From: Methanobrevibacter olleyae
Lineage (GTDB): Archaea; Methanobacteriota; Methanobacteria; Methanobacteriales; Methanobacteriaceae
DNA length: 64,000 bases
Assembly: GCF_900114585.1 (NCBI RefSeq)
Contig: NZ_FOTL01000005.1
Span: 17,707-81,706 of the forward strand
Reading direction: 5' to 3'
The notes beneath the pieces were generated by a model. It was not told the origin of the DNA. It made no database searches and worked only from the letters and a program-made list of their open reading frames with translations. Shown here piece by piece: positions 28,840-39,089 of the stretch. Position 1 is the first letter of the stretch, and each line of letters opens with the position of its first letter. A program made the translations under genes and the position numbers.

Positions 28840-31800
28840 TTATCTAAATTCTATTTTACCATTATTATTAATTAAAATTCCTTTTCCGATCATTGCATCA
28901 ATCACTAATGTGATTTTATTTGAAGTCTTCTTAGATGTAGATTTAAAACCAAATGCTCTAGAGACTTTTTTAGCTAAATCATTGACTTTTAAGGATTTTT
29001 CAAAGCTTAAAACTAAATCGACAGCTTTTTCTATTTCAACCTCTGAAATTAAATCTATATTTGGTTTAACTCTTTTTCTTAGCTTTATAGAATCATAGTC
29101 CATAAATAAGAAATCATTTTCTCTGATTAAATTAAGATGAGCCTCATTACGATTGATTGCTTCAAATATTGCATTTTTAAACTTAGTACCTGCACGAGAT
29201 AATCCACAACTTTCTCTTAATCTACGAATAACTATATCTACATGAACAGGCCCTTCTACAGCTACTATATCCATAACAGCAGTTGCCAATTTCTTCTCAT
29301 CATCGTAAATTTCAGATGAACTTTTGATAATTATATCTTGAATTTCACTATATTCTTCAATATAATCATTTAATTCACCAGATGGGGTTAATCTTGTATT
29401 ATCTACAGCACTAAGAACATTAGCTTCTTTATTTCTTTCATTTTCTAAATCTTGATAACCTTGTCCGATATCACTAATAATATCCTCAAATAGATCATCA
29501 TCAATTTCTATACCATCAATCAAATCTTCACTATCTGAAATAGATTCATTTATATTAGGTTGGGATGAGTCTATAGGGACAGTATCTTCTCTAAACTCAG
29601 ATAAAGCCTCTCTGCTATCTTGATAAATGGTATTTTCCTGATTAGCAGTTGAATTAATAGGAATTATAGCTTCATTTTCGATTTCCATATAATCATTTTC
29701 AGAAAATTCAATATAAGAATCATCATCAGTAGCACTATTTGTGTATTCTTCAATTTTATCTAAGTATTCATGCTTTTTAGAATTAAATAATGATTGATGA
29801 TTATCTTCTGAAGTGGAACTATTATCATAAGTCTTTTGATACTGTGAATTATATCTTTCTTCAGAATAATTATCATTATAATACTCTTTATTTTCATACG
29901 GATTAGTTTGAGAACCTTCAGCTATTACTGTTTCGTTATAAGAATCGTTGGGGTCTTTAAAGAATTCATCATCTGCAGAGCGATCAATAACATAAACCAT
30001 TTCTCTTTCAGAAGGATTTTCTATTTCATCCATTGAAGCTTTTAAGTAAAGCATTTCATTTTTAAGACTATTTACAGTTCCTGCAATGCCAATTTTATTC
30101 CTATCATCGTTTTTTGGATACTGAACAGCATTCTTTTTAAGAGCATTTTCAATTCCTACAGCACTATAATAATAAGGATTATTAGAATCAGTTGAATCTG
30201 ATTTGGGACTTTTATTTATCTTTTGATTTAGATTAGATTCTGAATAATATTCATGAATAGAATCATCATCTTCATTAGATAGATTCTTTGATTTTCTTTT
30301 GTCCTTTAATCCATCATGTTCATTTTCTTTAATAGGAGATATATAATCTAGATTCTCATCATAAGAATTGATTTGATTATTTCTCTTTTCAGCACTAATA
30401 GGAACAATAACATCTGGAGATTCATCAAAAGATTCTTCTTTTTTCTTTCTTCTCGGAGCCCTATATCCTCTCATATTTTCATTACCTTCAGATTTATTAT
30501 TATTTAAATATTCATTATTTATTTCTTCTAGTATATCTTCTGAAGTATTTTCTATACTTCCATGATTATTATTTATAATATCTTCTTCATAAATATTTAC
30601 ATTTTCATTTACATCAGTATTAGTATTATTATTAGTATTATTATTAGTATTATTAAGATTTAATTCATCTGTAGAATTAACACTTATTTCTTCTATCAAT
30701 TCTTCATTTAGCTCTTTTTTAGGTTTTTCTTTGATATTTTCTTCTTTAGAAATATTTTTAGGCTTTTTATTTACTTGTTCGCTTTGAACTTTTTGATGTT
30801 TTTTACTAGATTGAGAATCATTGTTTTGGAAATTAATAGATATCTCATCACCAATATCCTTTAACCTATTCATTAAAGATTTAGCTTTATTATTCTGACT
30901 ATTCTGATGATTTATATCATTTGCATGATTTATATTATTTTTATTTTGTTTATTATTTAAATTATATTGCTTAGTTTCATTAGACTTTGATAAATCATCT
31001 TTTAGTTTAAATTCCCCCTCAACTATTCCAGAATTATCAAAAGATTTATCTTCATTAGAATTTTCATTAATTGCTTTAGATTTTTCATCAAAATCAGATA
31101 GATTATCATTTTCTTCTTCTTTTTCTTCTTCGTTAAACTCTTTAAATTTATTGTTATAATCATTGGAATCATCAAGAGTTGAAGAGTTTTCTAAATCAGA
31201 TGAATTATCTATTTCACTAGAATCATCCTCATCTGAATTATCATAATCATTTATATCATTAGAATCATCATTATATGAATCATCATAATCATTTATATCA
31301 TTAGAATTATCTATATTACTAGATTCATCTATAGCATCAGAATTCTCATCATAATCAGAATTTTCATTAAGATTTTTATTTAATTCCACATCATAATCAG
31401 AATTTTCATTAAGATTTTTATTTAATTCCTCATCAAAATCTTCTAAATATCTATTAATTAAATCATCTTTTTCTCTATCTTTTGGTGATTTTTCTTTAAT
31501 TTCATTTATCTGGTCTTTCTTTGTTTTATCATTATCAATACCATCTTCACTACTATTATCAAGAACAACTGTAGTAACTGGATTGATCTTCATTGATTCA
31601 ACATCACTAATCTTTTTCTTTAAATTTAGAACTTTAGTATTAATTATAGTTGATTCTATACTTTCTAATAATTTAGCTCTTGCTAAATCCCTATTTCTAT
31701 ACCAATCTGTAGACCAAATATGATAAATATTCCAACCTAAACCATTTAAAACTTGTTCTCTTAATCTATCCCTATCTCTAGCTACTTTACTAGAAGCATA

Positions 31801-34800
31801 ATTATTGCCATCACATTGAATACCTAAAATATATTTTCCAGGATTATCAGGATCTATGATTGCTAAATCAACTCTGAAACCTGCACAACCAACTTTTTTA
31901 TCAACTTGATAACCATTTTCAGATATGAAATTATATATAGCATCCTCAAATGGAGCCTCTTCATATTCCTCTTCATCAATGAATTGATTAAGTGACAAGC
32001 TTTCAGCATATTCTAAGAAACTTTGTAAGGATTTTACACCGAATGGTGGATTTGCAGTTAAATGAATGTCATGGGCTCTAAAATTAGTAAATACTACACA
32101 TTTTTCTCTTGCTCTTGTAATAAGTACATTCAAACGCCTTTCTCCTCCATCTTGGTTTAAAGGACCAAAGTTTAAAGACATTTTTCCTTCTGTATCATAT
32201 CCATATCCAACACTAATTAATATAACATCTCTCTCATCTCCTTGAATAGTTTCAAGGTTTTTAACAAAGAACCTTTCTTCCCTTTTATCAGAGAATAATG
32301 GTTCAAATTCAGGGTGTGCTTTCCTTTCAATCTCCAATTCTTCTAAGATTGCATTTTTTTGAGCAACAGAGAAAGTACCTACACCTAAACTCTTTTTATC
32401 ACCATGTTTTTCAAAGTGTTTAAATATTTCCTTAACTAGATCTTTTGCTTCAAGTGGGTTAGCAGAACCTTCACCTCTATGATATGCAGTATTGGGATTA
32501 TAATGGAATTTTAAACCTAATTCTAAATCATTATGGGAGGGAGAAGGATAAACTAATAATTCATTATCATAAAATTCTTTATTTGATATATTAATTAAAG
32601 ACTCATGACGGCTTCTATAATGCCATTTAAGCATTTTAACTGGGAATGATAATTTACACAAATGAAGAATGCTTTCCATATCCAATGCTGTAGCAACTTC
32701 TTCTCCACTTTCACTATCAGTCATTTGATCAAAGAAGCTTGTTGGAGGTAATTGTTGAGTATCACCCATAACAACTGCTGTTTTACCTCTCATAAATGCA
32801 CCTAATGCATCCTCAGGTTTAACTTGACTTGCTTCATCAAAAATTACAACATCGAATTCTAATTTTGGATTAGTAGGATCAAGATATTGTGCAATTGATA
32901 ATGGACTCATCATAAATACTGGTTTAATCTTTTTAATTGTTCCTCCTGCCTTTTCAAGAAGAGTTCTAACAGGTAAATGACCACTTTTTCTTGTAAATTC
33001 CCCAGCTAATACTTTAGCTTCAGGATCATTTGTAGCACCATATATTTTAGGGATTTGATTATTTAATTTATTAAATATTCTTTTTCTATTAAGGTTAATG
33101 ATTTTTCTATCTAAGTCTTTAAATTCACCAATACGATTTTCATGCAATTCTCCAATAAAGGTTGCTAAAGTATCATTTTCATTAAATACAATATTAAGTA
33201 AACTATCAGCAAAATTACCTAGAACTAAGGGTTTTACATCATCTTTTTTAATATTTCTTTTTTCAATAGCCTTAATAAATAATGATGCCTCTGTATTCAT
33301 ACATGCTTTTTTCGTATTTGAATACTGTGACCACAAGTGAAGACTTGATAATTGCCCTTTCCATTTGTTTAATTGGTTTTCCCATTTATCAAATGGCACA
33401 TCTTCCGTTTCCTTTTTAAAGATAATTTTACTTCTTGGATTTAATTTAGATTCTAATTTTTTAAGATTTTCATAGAATTTATTACCTTTTTCAACATATT
33501 CCTCTATACCTGAATCAATACTATTATGTAAAAGCTCATTTGAAAGTATTTTAACAGTATTTTTAGTGAAAGTACCATTAGATATAAGATAAACAAATTT
33601 ATTCATCCAATTTGCAACTTGTTTTAATTCATTGATATCTGCATTTTTACTCCATAAATCACCAAAATATGCTCTAGCAATTTCTTCATTATCTTTTAGG
33701 CTTTGTCTAATTTTTATATGATTACGTACTTTAATTAAATCATTTAAAGCCTCTTTATCACTAGGAACATTAGCATTATAAAGTTTATAAAGCTCTTCTT
33801 TATGAGAATTTCCACCAAATAAACGGAACTTTTTATTTAAATCTTTTTCTAAATCAAAGATTATCCTATCTAAATCTGCAAGAAGTAAATAATCTGTAAA
33901 TTTATTAAATAATCCTGAAGCATGCTGATAATGCTCTAGCAATCTAATCAGTTCTAAAGATTTCTGAGGATTATTGAACCATACTTTAGAAAGTAAAATA
34001 GAACTGTCTACTAAGTTAGCACTTTCACTATTTAAAATATTTAATGCTGTAATTGAATCTTCATATTCTTTTAGAGTATTTGGTATTTTAATACCATAAA
34101 TTTCATTGATTATATCCATTTCAAATCTAAAGTTAGCTAAAGACTCTAAACTATCTCTAATTAATAATTCTATTTCTCTTAGATCTCCAGGAAGTAAACT
34201 TTTTGGATTACAGTAACTCCAAGGATTATTCTTAGAAATAGTTGAATATAGTTCTGCTAAATTCTCTAATGATATGATTATATCATCTAAATCTTTTATT
34301 GATAAATTTTCAGCATCATTAAATCTAACTAACGGCAATAATTTATTTTTACGAGCGAAATAATCTTCTGAAGACTCTTTCATACCATATAATTCAAATG
34401 GGCTAAGATTTACCTTAGCTACTGGTGAATGAATAATCTCGGCATATTCATCTAATTGATTACGTAAATTTTCAAGTTTTCTAAGAGTTTGATCTAGTTT
34501 TAAATCTCTTGTTGCTCTTACATTAGTTGCTTTTTTAAGATTTTTTAATAATTGTTTCCTTCTTGTTTTATGGGAATGTAGCTCCAATACAAATTTTCCA
34601 AGACCTACACTATCTAGCCTGCTTTTTACAACTTCCAATGCAGCCATCTTTTCACTAACGAAAAGAACTGTTTTACCTTCAGCAATAAGCTCAGCTATTA
34701 AGTTTACGATAGTTTGTGATTTACCAGTTCCTGGAGGACCTTCTACAACTAAGTTATGACCTGCTTTTACATTTTCTATTGCTGCAATTTGTGAAGAATC

Positions 34801-35703
34801 TGCATCTAATACCTGATACATAGTTTTATAGTGTAATTTTTCATCAACATCTTCTTCTTCAAAGGTATCGTCATAAACATTTTTGCTAGGATTAAATATA
34901 GCTTGAATCAACTCATTTTTAGTTAAGTCCACATCTTTATGCCAACTTTCAGGATTTAAGTCATTATACATAACAAATTTTGTAAATGAGAAGAATCCTA
35001 AAGCTACATCATCTTTTATATCCCATTTGCCAAATGCTTTAATTGCCTTTTTAACCTCTAGTAAATATTGATTTACACCTTCAATATAAGATGTTTGCTC
35101 AAATTTAGGTAATTCAATACCTGCTTCACGTAATTTAGCTTGTATAGAAATATTATTTTGTATATCTTCCCCAGTCCAAGATAAAGAAAAGGAATTTCCT
35201 ACTTTCTTACGTTCCATAGCTACTGGAATAAGAATAAGGGGAGCTAAATTCTTTTGTCTTGGCTTTTTCTTATCAACCCATTCTATAAAACCAAGAGCTA
35301 TATAAAGAATATTATAACCTTGTTCTTGAAGCATAGTTTTAGATTGCTGGTCAATATAAAATAATCTTTTCTGAAGCTCACTTGGAGTTAAATTAGCTTT
35401 TAATGTTTTATCTGTTTCTGAGGATAAAAATTCTTTAGTTTGGTCAATGAAAGCATGAGCTTTAGATTTTTTAGTCTCTTTTTTATTAGCAGAGAAATAC
35501 ATTTTTTTATTTTCTAAAACAAGGATTTTATATACATTCATAGGTGATTGATTGATAATATTGAGATTCCTATTTCTTGCTTTAAAACTAAGAAGAGGGT
35601 TTCTTAAAGTTAAGTCTAAGAGTTCTTTTCTTAGATTCTTAAACTCCTTCTCAATATCTTTATTAGATATAGTGTTATTTTTTGATGGTGTTCTAAATTG
35701 CAT
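28840..35703 (-). CDS. Giant DUF4011 SF1 helicase with PD-(D/E)XK nuclease and DUF3320
   Basis: 2287 aa. DUF4011 at the N-terminus (ELLDLTLRNPLLSF, residues about 30-45). SF1 helicase motifs: Walker A VEGPPGTGKSQT (about 322), FDEASQVKPEDALG (about 950), GDTQQLPPTSFF (about 980), LNVLITRAREK (about 1190). A Vsr/MTES_1575-like nuclease spans about 1240-1350 (RVDLAIID, GIQCDGNNY, WSTDWYRNR). About 730 residues of Asp/Glu/Asn/Ser-rich low complexity follow, then DUF3320 (about 2120-2287). Family members are usually some 1500-1700 aa. This architecture matches, from memory, a defence-screen family (DUF4011-helicase-Vsr). AGGGA precedes ATG. Stands alone. Confidence 0.85.
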   Translation of the reverse strand: MQFRTPSKNNTISNKDIEKEFKNLRKELLDLTLRNPLLSFKARNRNLNIINQSPMNVYKILVLENKKMYFSANKKETKKSKAHAFIDQTKEFLSSETDKTLKANLTPSELQKRLFYIDQQSKTMLQEQGYNILYIALGFIEWVDKKKPRQKNLAPLILIPVAMERKKVGNSFSLSWTGEDIQNNISIQAKLREAGIELPKFEQTSYIEGVNQYLLEVKKAIKAFGKWDIKDDVALGFFSFTKFVMYNDLNPESWHKDVDLTKNELIQAIFNPSKNVYDDTFEEEDVDEKLHYKTMYQVLDADSSQIAAIENVKAGHNLVVEGPPGTGKSQTIVNLIAELIAEGKTVLFVSEKMAALEVVKSRLDSVGLGKFVLELHSHKTRRKQLLKNLKKATNVRATRDLKLDQTLRKLENLRNQLDEYAEIIHSPVAKVNLSPFELYGMKESSEDYFARKNKLLPLVRFNDAENLSIKDLDDIIISLENLAELYSTISKNNPWSYCNPKSLLPGDLREIELLIRDSLESLANFRFEMDIINEIYGIKIPNTLKEYEDSITALNILNSESANLVDSSILLSKVWFNNPQKSLELIRLLEHYQHASGLFNKFTDYLLLADLDRIIFDLEKDLNKKFRLFGGNSHKEELYKLYNANVPSDKEALNDLIKVRNHIKIRQSLKDNEEIARAYFGDLWSKNADINELKQVANWMNKFVYLISNGTFTKNTVKILSNELLHNSIDSGIEEYVEKGNKFYENLKKLESKLNPRSKIIFKKETEDVPFDKWENQLNKWKGQLSSLHLWSQYSNTKKACMNTEASLFIKAIEKRNIKKDDVKPLVLGNFADSLLNIVFNENDTLATFIGELHENRIGEFKDLDRKIINLNRKRIFNKLNNQIPKIYGATNDPEAKVLAGEFTRKSGHLPVRTLLEKAGGTIKKIKPVFMMSPLSIAQYLDPTNPKLEFDVVIFDEASQVKPEDALGAFMRGKTAVVMGDTQQLPPTSFFDQMTDSESGEEVATALDMESILHLCKLSFPVKMLKWHYRSRHESLINISNKEFYDNELLVYPSPSHNDLELGLKFHYNPNTAYHRGEGSANPLEAKDLVKEIFKHFEKHGDKKSLGVGTFSVAQKNAILEELEIERKAHPEFEPLFSDKREERFFVKNLETIQGDERDVILISVGYGYDTEGKMSLNFGPLNQDGGERRLNVLITRAREKCVVFTNFRAHDIHLTANPPFGVKSLQSFLEYAESLSLNQFIDEEEYEEAPFEDAIYNFISENGYQVDKKVGCAGFRVDLAIIDPDNPGKYILGIQCDGNNYASSKVARDRDRLREQVLNGLGWNIYHIWSTDWYRNRDLARAKLLESIESTIINTKVLNLKKKISDVESMKINPVTTVVLDNSSEDGIDNDKTKKDQINEIKEKSPKDREKDDLINRYLEDFDEELNKNLNENSDYDVELNKNLNENSDYDENSDAIDESSNIDNSNDINDYDDSYNDDSNDINDYDNSDEDDSSEIDNSSDLENSSTLDDSNDYNNKFKEFNEEEKEEENDNLSDFDEKSKAINENSNEDKSFDNSGIVEGEFKLKDDLSKSNETKQYNLNNKQNKNNINHANDINHQNSQNNKAKSLMNRLKDIGDEISINFQNNDSQSSKKHQKVQSEQVNKKPKNISKEENIKEKPKKELNEELIEEISVNSTDELNLNNTNNNTNNNTNTDVNENVNIYEEDIINNNHGSIENTSEDILEEINNEYLNNNKSEGNENMRGYRAPRRKKKEESFDESPDVIVPISAEKRNNQINSYDENLDYISPIKENEHDGLKDKRKSKNLSNEDDDSIHEYYSESNLNQKINKSPKSDSTDSNNPYYYSAVGIENALKKNAVQYPKNDDRNKIGIAGTVNSLKNEMLYLKASMDEIENPSEREMVYVIDRSADDEFFKDPNDSYNETVIAEGSQTNPYENKEYYNDNYSEERYNSQYQKTYDNSSTSEDNHQSLFNSKKHEYLDKIEEYTNSATDDDSYIEFSENDYMEIENEAIIPINSTANQENTIYQDSREALSEFREDTVPIDSSQPNINESISDSEDLIDGIEIDDDLFEDIISDIGQGYQDLENERNKEANVLSAVDNTRLTPSGELNDYIEEYSEIQDIIIKSSSEIYDDEKKLATAVMDIVAVEGPVHVDIVIRRLRESCGLSRAGTKFKNAIFEAINRNEAHLNLIRENDFLFMDYDSIKLRKRVKPNIDLISEVEIEKAVDLVLSFEKSLKVNDLAKKVSRAFGFKSTSKKTSNKITLVIDAMIGKGILINNNGKIEFR
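31367..31440 (-). repeat. In-frame 42-bp tandem repeat inside the giant helicase
   Basis: Two consecutive 14-codon units ELNKNLNENSDYD(V/E) in the acidic linker. Related NDINDYD/NSDEDD-type short repeats continue to about 31200. Confidence 0.8.
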
Positions 35704-35752
35704 AGTTATAATCCCTTACTTTAGAATTTTAAGAATTTTTTTAATACAATAT

Positions 35753-35767
35753 TATTTATATTTATAG
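35753..35767 (-). promoter_or_regulatory. Likely TATA box of the giant helicase gene
   Basis: On the minus strand TATAAATATAAATAA lies about 50 nt before the ATG, giving a leader of about 25 nt. The gap 35704-36230 otherwise holds the 43-bp repeat array and the aldo/keto reductase promoter. Confidence 0.45.
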
Positions 35768-35969
35768 TAATTTATAAAGTTTTGTAAATAGCATTTTTTA
35801 TTTAAAAACTTAAATTTTATTGAATTTAAACATAATTACTTTTAACTGATTTTAATGATTTTTTAAGAGATTATCTTTGATATTTTTTAAAAAATTAAAC
35901 TAAATGACTATGATTTATAGAAATATCCATAAAATCTTCTATTTAACTAAAATAAAATATGATTTATTA

Positions 35970-36127
35970 TTTAAATTTATTTAGTTTAATAAAATCAAAA
36001 GATGGTTTATTGTTTAAATTTATTTAGTTTAATAAAATCAAAAGATGGTTTATTGTTTAAATATATTTAGTTTAATAAAATCAAAAGATGGTTTATTGTT
36101 TAAATTTATTTAGTTTAATAAAATCAA
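35970..36127. repeat. 43-bp tandem repeat, about 3.6 copies
   Basis: GATGGTTTATTGTTTAAATT plus TATTTAGTTTAATAAAATCA starts at 36001, 36044 and 36087, with a partial copy before. Nearly identical units. Ends just upstream of the TATA box of the next gene. Confidence 0.93.
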
Positions 36128-36130
36128 AAC

Positions 36131-36142
36131 ATTTATATATAC
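36131..36142 (+). promoter_or_regulatory. Likely TATA box of the aldo/keto reductase gene
   Basis: ATTTATATATAC preceded by CAAAAC, about 90 nt before the ATG and directly after the repeat array. Confidence 0.5.
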
Positions 36143-36230
36143 AATTATGTAAAATAGAAATTATATATATGATTTGCTATGATTTAGAAAGTATTTTTTT
36201 ATTAATTTTTTAATTTTAAGGAGATTGAAA

Positions 36231-37370
36231 ATGGACTATAAATCAAAATTTGGATTTGGATGTATGAGATTACCTCAAACTGATGAAAATGACCCTACTA
36301 AAATAGACCAAGAGCTATTTAACGAAATGGTAGATATTTATATGGAAAAAGGATTTAACTACTTTGATACATCTTATGCTTATCATAATGGACTAAGTGA
36401 AATAGCTATTAGAAAGGCAGTTGTAGAAAGATATCCTCGCCAATCCTATAAAATATGTGATAAGATGCCTACCTGGGCACTAAGTAGTGAAGAAGATAAC
36501 GATAAATTTGTAAATACTATGCTTGAAAGACTAGGAATTGATTATTTTGATGTGTTTTTTGTACATAATATTAATATTCCTTGGTTAAAATTAGCAGAAG
36601 AATATAATACATTTGAATATGTAAAAAATATGAAGGAAAAAGGTATAGCAAAGAAAATAGGAATCAGTTTCCATGACAATGCAGATTTACTTGAAAAAGT
36701 TCTTGATAAATATGCTAATATTCTTGATATAGTACAGTTAGAACTTAACTATCTGGATTGGGAAGATCCAGCTATTGAAGCTCGTAAATGCTATAATTTA
36801 TGTGTTAAACATAAGATCGATGTTTATGTTATGGAACCATTAAAAGGCGGAGTGATTGTTAATCAACCAGAGGATATTAAAAATAATTTTATAGAGTTTA
36901 ATCCAGATAAATCAATTGCAAGCTTTGCAATGAGATTTTGTGCATCCTTAGAACATGTGAAAATGGTTTTAAGTGGAATGAATAAAATGGAAGATCTTTT
37001 AGATAACTGTAATACTTTTGAAAACTTTCTGCCTTTATCCGAAAAAGAGAATGAGTTTTTAGAATCACAAGCAAATAAATTGAGAGAAAAATTAGCAGTT
37101 CCATGTAGTGAATGTGGCTACTGCCTTAAAGCATGCCCTTTAGAGATTCCTATTCCGGAATATTTCACTTTATATAATCATCATAAAGTACAGCCGGAAT
37201 CTAATATTTATAGGTTGTATTACGATAAATTAGGTGAAGAAAAGATTCCAGCTAGTGATTGTACTAAATGTGAAACTTGTATAGATTACTGTACACAAAA
37301 AATAAACATTCCTGATGAATTGGAAAAAATATGTGAGGATTTTAAAGAGGGATTTAGTCCTTATAGTTGA
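36231..37370 (+). CDS. Aldo/keto reductase with two C-terminal [4Fe-4S] motifs
   Basis: 379 aa from ATG 36231 (AAGGAG seven nt upstream; the TTG at 36225 is rejected). The AKR barrel carries FGFGCMRLP, DTSYAYHNG (Asp and Tyr), KICDKMP (Lys) and FFVHNI (His). The C-terminus has two cysteine clusters: CSECGYCLKACP near residue 296 and CTKCETCIDYC near 344, each C-x2-C-x2-C-x3-C, as in bacterial-type ferredoxins. This Fe-S AKR subfamily is common in anaerobes; the substrate is unknown and ferredoxin is a plausible electron donor (inference). Single-gene unit. Confidence 0.9.
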   Translation: MDYKSKFGFGCMRLPQTDENDPTKIDQELFNEMVDIYMEKGFNYFDTSYAYHNGLSEIAIRKAVVERYPRQSYKICDKMPTWALSSEEDNDKFVNTMLERLGIDYFDVFFVHNINIPWLKLAEEYNTFEYVKNMKEKGIAKKIGISFHDNADLLEKVLDKYANILDIVQLELNYLDWEDPAIEARKCYNLCVKHKIDVYVMEPLKGGVIVNQPEDIKNNFIEFNPDKSIASFAMRFCASLEHVKMVLSGMNKMEDLLDNCNTFENFLPLSEKENEFLESQANKLREKLAVPCSECGYCLKACPLEIPIPEYFTLYNHHKVQPESNIYRLYYDKLGEEKIPASDCTKCETCIDYCTQKINIPDELEKICEDFKEGFSPYS

Positions 37371-37470
37371 GCTTCATAATCTTTTTCTATTATAAAAAAT
37401 ATGAATTAATCATTAAATATTTAGATTTTATCATTGAAATATTATTAAAATTAATAAAAAAATAAAAAAA

Positions 37471-37574
37471 GAAAATAAATTTTTATTAAAATAATTTAAA
37501 TTAATAAGATTTTTATAAAAAAGAAAATAAATTTTTATTAAAATAATTTAAATTAATAAGATTTTTATAAAAAA
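37471..37574. repeat. 52-bp direct repeat x2
   Basis: GAAAATAAATTTTTATTAAA and the next 32 bp occur at 37471 and 37523, in the gap between the convergent aldo/keto reductase and M42 peptidase genes. Confidence 0.88.
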
Positions 37575-37645
37575 TTATTTTAATAATCTTTCTAAAAGGA
37601 GTTTTATTAAATTAATTAATAATAAATGAAATTTTAATAAAATGA

Positions 37646-38695
37646 TTATTCTAAACTATTAATAGCAGCTACAATCAATTGAATTGTATTTTCAACATCT
37701 TCCATGCTTGCTATGCTAACAGTTGTGTGAATGTATCTTGTAGGAACAGATAAAACACCTGTTGGAATACCTTCTTTTGTAAGGTGAATAGCTGTACCAT
37801 CAGTAGTACCGCCGTCACTTACTTCAAGTTGGAATGGAATTTCTTCATTCTCACCAGTACCAATTAATAAATCTCTAATAGATTTAGGAGTGATAATTCC
37901 CCTACCACTTGCATCGATTAAGATAACAGCAGGTCCTTTTCCAATAACTACAGGAGCTTCATCAGGTTTTATTCCCGGATGATCACCAGATAATGTTACA
38001 TCAAGAGCAAATGCCATATCTGGATTTAATTTATAAGAACTTACCTTTGCTCCTTTCAATCCTACTTCTTCCTGTGTTGTTCCAACACCATAAACAGTAG
38101 CTTTAGAATCTACTCTTTTTAAAACTTCCATCATTACATAACAACCAAGACGATTATCTAAAGCTTTAGACATTATCAAGTTATTTGGAAATGCTTCAAA
38201 CCAAGATTTAAAGGTAATTGGATTTCCAATAGAAACCATTTCTTCTGCCTGTTCTTTATCTTTTGCTCCAATATCAATAAACATTTCATCAAAAGGAACA
38301 ACTTTTTTTCTTTCTTCAGGTTTAGTAATATGAGGAGGTTTAGAACCAATCACTCCAGTTACATCCCCATTTTTAGAGTGAACTACAACTGTTTGATTCA
38401 TTAACATTTGGTCATTAATTCCACCAATTGTTGAAAATTTAATATATCCATTATCATCAATATATCTTACCATTAATCCAATTTCATCCATATGAGATGC
38501 AAGCATTACTTTTGGCCCTTTTTTAGAAGAACCTTTTTTAGTAGCTATTACATTACCCATTGCATCTGTTTCAATATCATCAACTACATCTTTTAATTCT
38601 CTTTTAATAATCTCTGCAATCTTTTCTTCAAATCCAGAGATACCTGGAGTCATACAGAGCTCTTCTACTAATTTAATTTCTTTTTCAAAAGACAT
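37646..38695 (-). CDS. M42 family metallo-aminopeptidase
   Basis: Dinuclear-metal peptidase of the TET/glutamyl-aminopeptidase type (often annotated endoglucanase). 349 aa from ATG 38695. Ligand regions: ASHMDEIG (first His/Asp), DNRLGCYV (bridging Asp), GTTQEEVGLKGAK (catalytic and metal Glu), LDVTLSGDHPG (Asp) and YIHTTVSIASMED (His). The GTG at 38704 in the same frame overlaps the GGTG Shine-Dalgarno site, so the ATG five nt after it is preferred. Such peptidases form large tetrahedral particles that degrade peptides in archaea. Confidence 0.9.
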   Translation of the reverse strand: MSFEKEIKLVEELCMTPGISGFEEKIAEIIKRELKDVVDDIETDAMGNVIATKKGSSKKGPKVMLASHMDEIGLMVRYIDDNGYIKFSTIGGINDQMLMNQTVVVHSKNGDVTGVIGSKPPHITKPEERKKVVPFDEMFIDIGAKDKEQAEEMVSIGNPITFKSWFEAFPNNLIMSKALDNRLGCYVMMEVLKRVDSKATVYGVGTTQEEVGLKGAKVSSYKLNPDMAFALDVTLSGDHPGIKPDEAPVVIGKGPAVILIDASGRGIITPKSIRDLLIGTGENEEIPFQLEVSDGGTTDGTAIHLTKEGIPTGVLSVPTRYIHTTVSIASMEDVENTIQLIVAAINSLE

Positions 38696-38787
38696 ATATT
38701 TCACCTTATATATTATATAATTAGTTTAATAAGTTTATAAAATTTTCTTATATTAATATGATATATTAAAAGTTTAATAAATTATTT

Positions 38788-38860
38788 TAGAGGCCTGATG
38801 ATTTTAGTTTTTTATGAGGATTGTTCTATGGATGTCTTTAACTAAAATTCCTCTGATACT
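38788..38860. other. GC-raised island in a gene-free gap, possible structured RNA
   Basis: The gap 38705-39089 between divergent genes has a segment with more G and C than its surroundings: AGGCCTGATGATTTTAG, then GAGGATTGTTCTATGGATG and TTCCTCTGAT. GAGGA and TCCTC can pair, and TGATGA (38796) to CTGA (38853) resembles C and D boxes but with a poor terminal stem. Tentative. Confidence 0.25.
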
Positions 38861-39089
38861 ATAAATTTGCCTAAAATACATTCAAAATAAAGGATTTTTT
38901 CAACTGATTTTGGCATATATTCCTATATGAATAATTTTAAATATTTCTTTTAACAAACTATAATTTAGGTTTTTGGTATCTAAATTTAATCTATACTCCA
39001 TTTAAAATAGAAAAAGAATTTTAAAACTTAAATAAAACTAATAAAAAACTTTTAAAATAATCTATAAGATAATTCCAATCTGTGATTTG

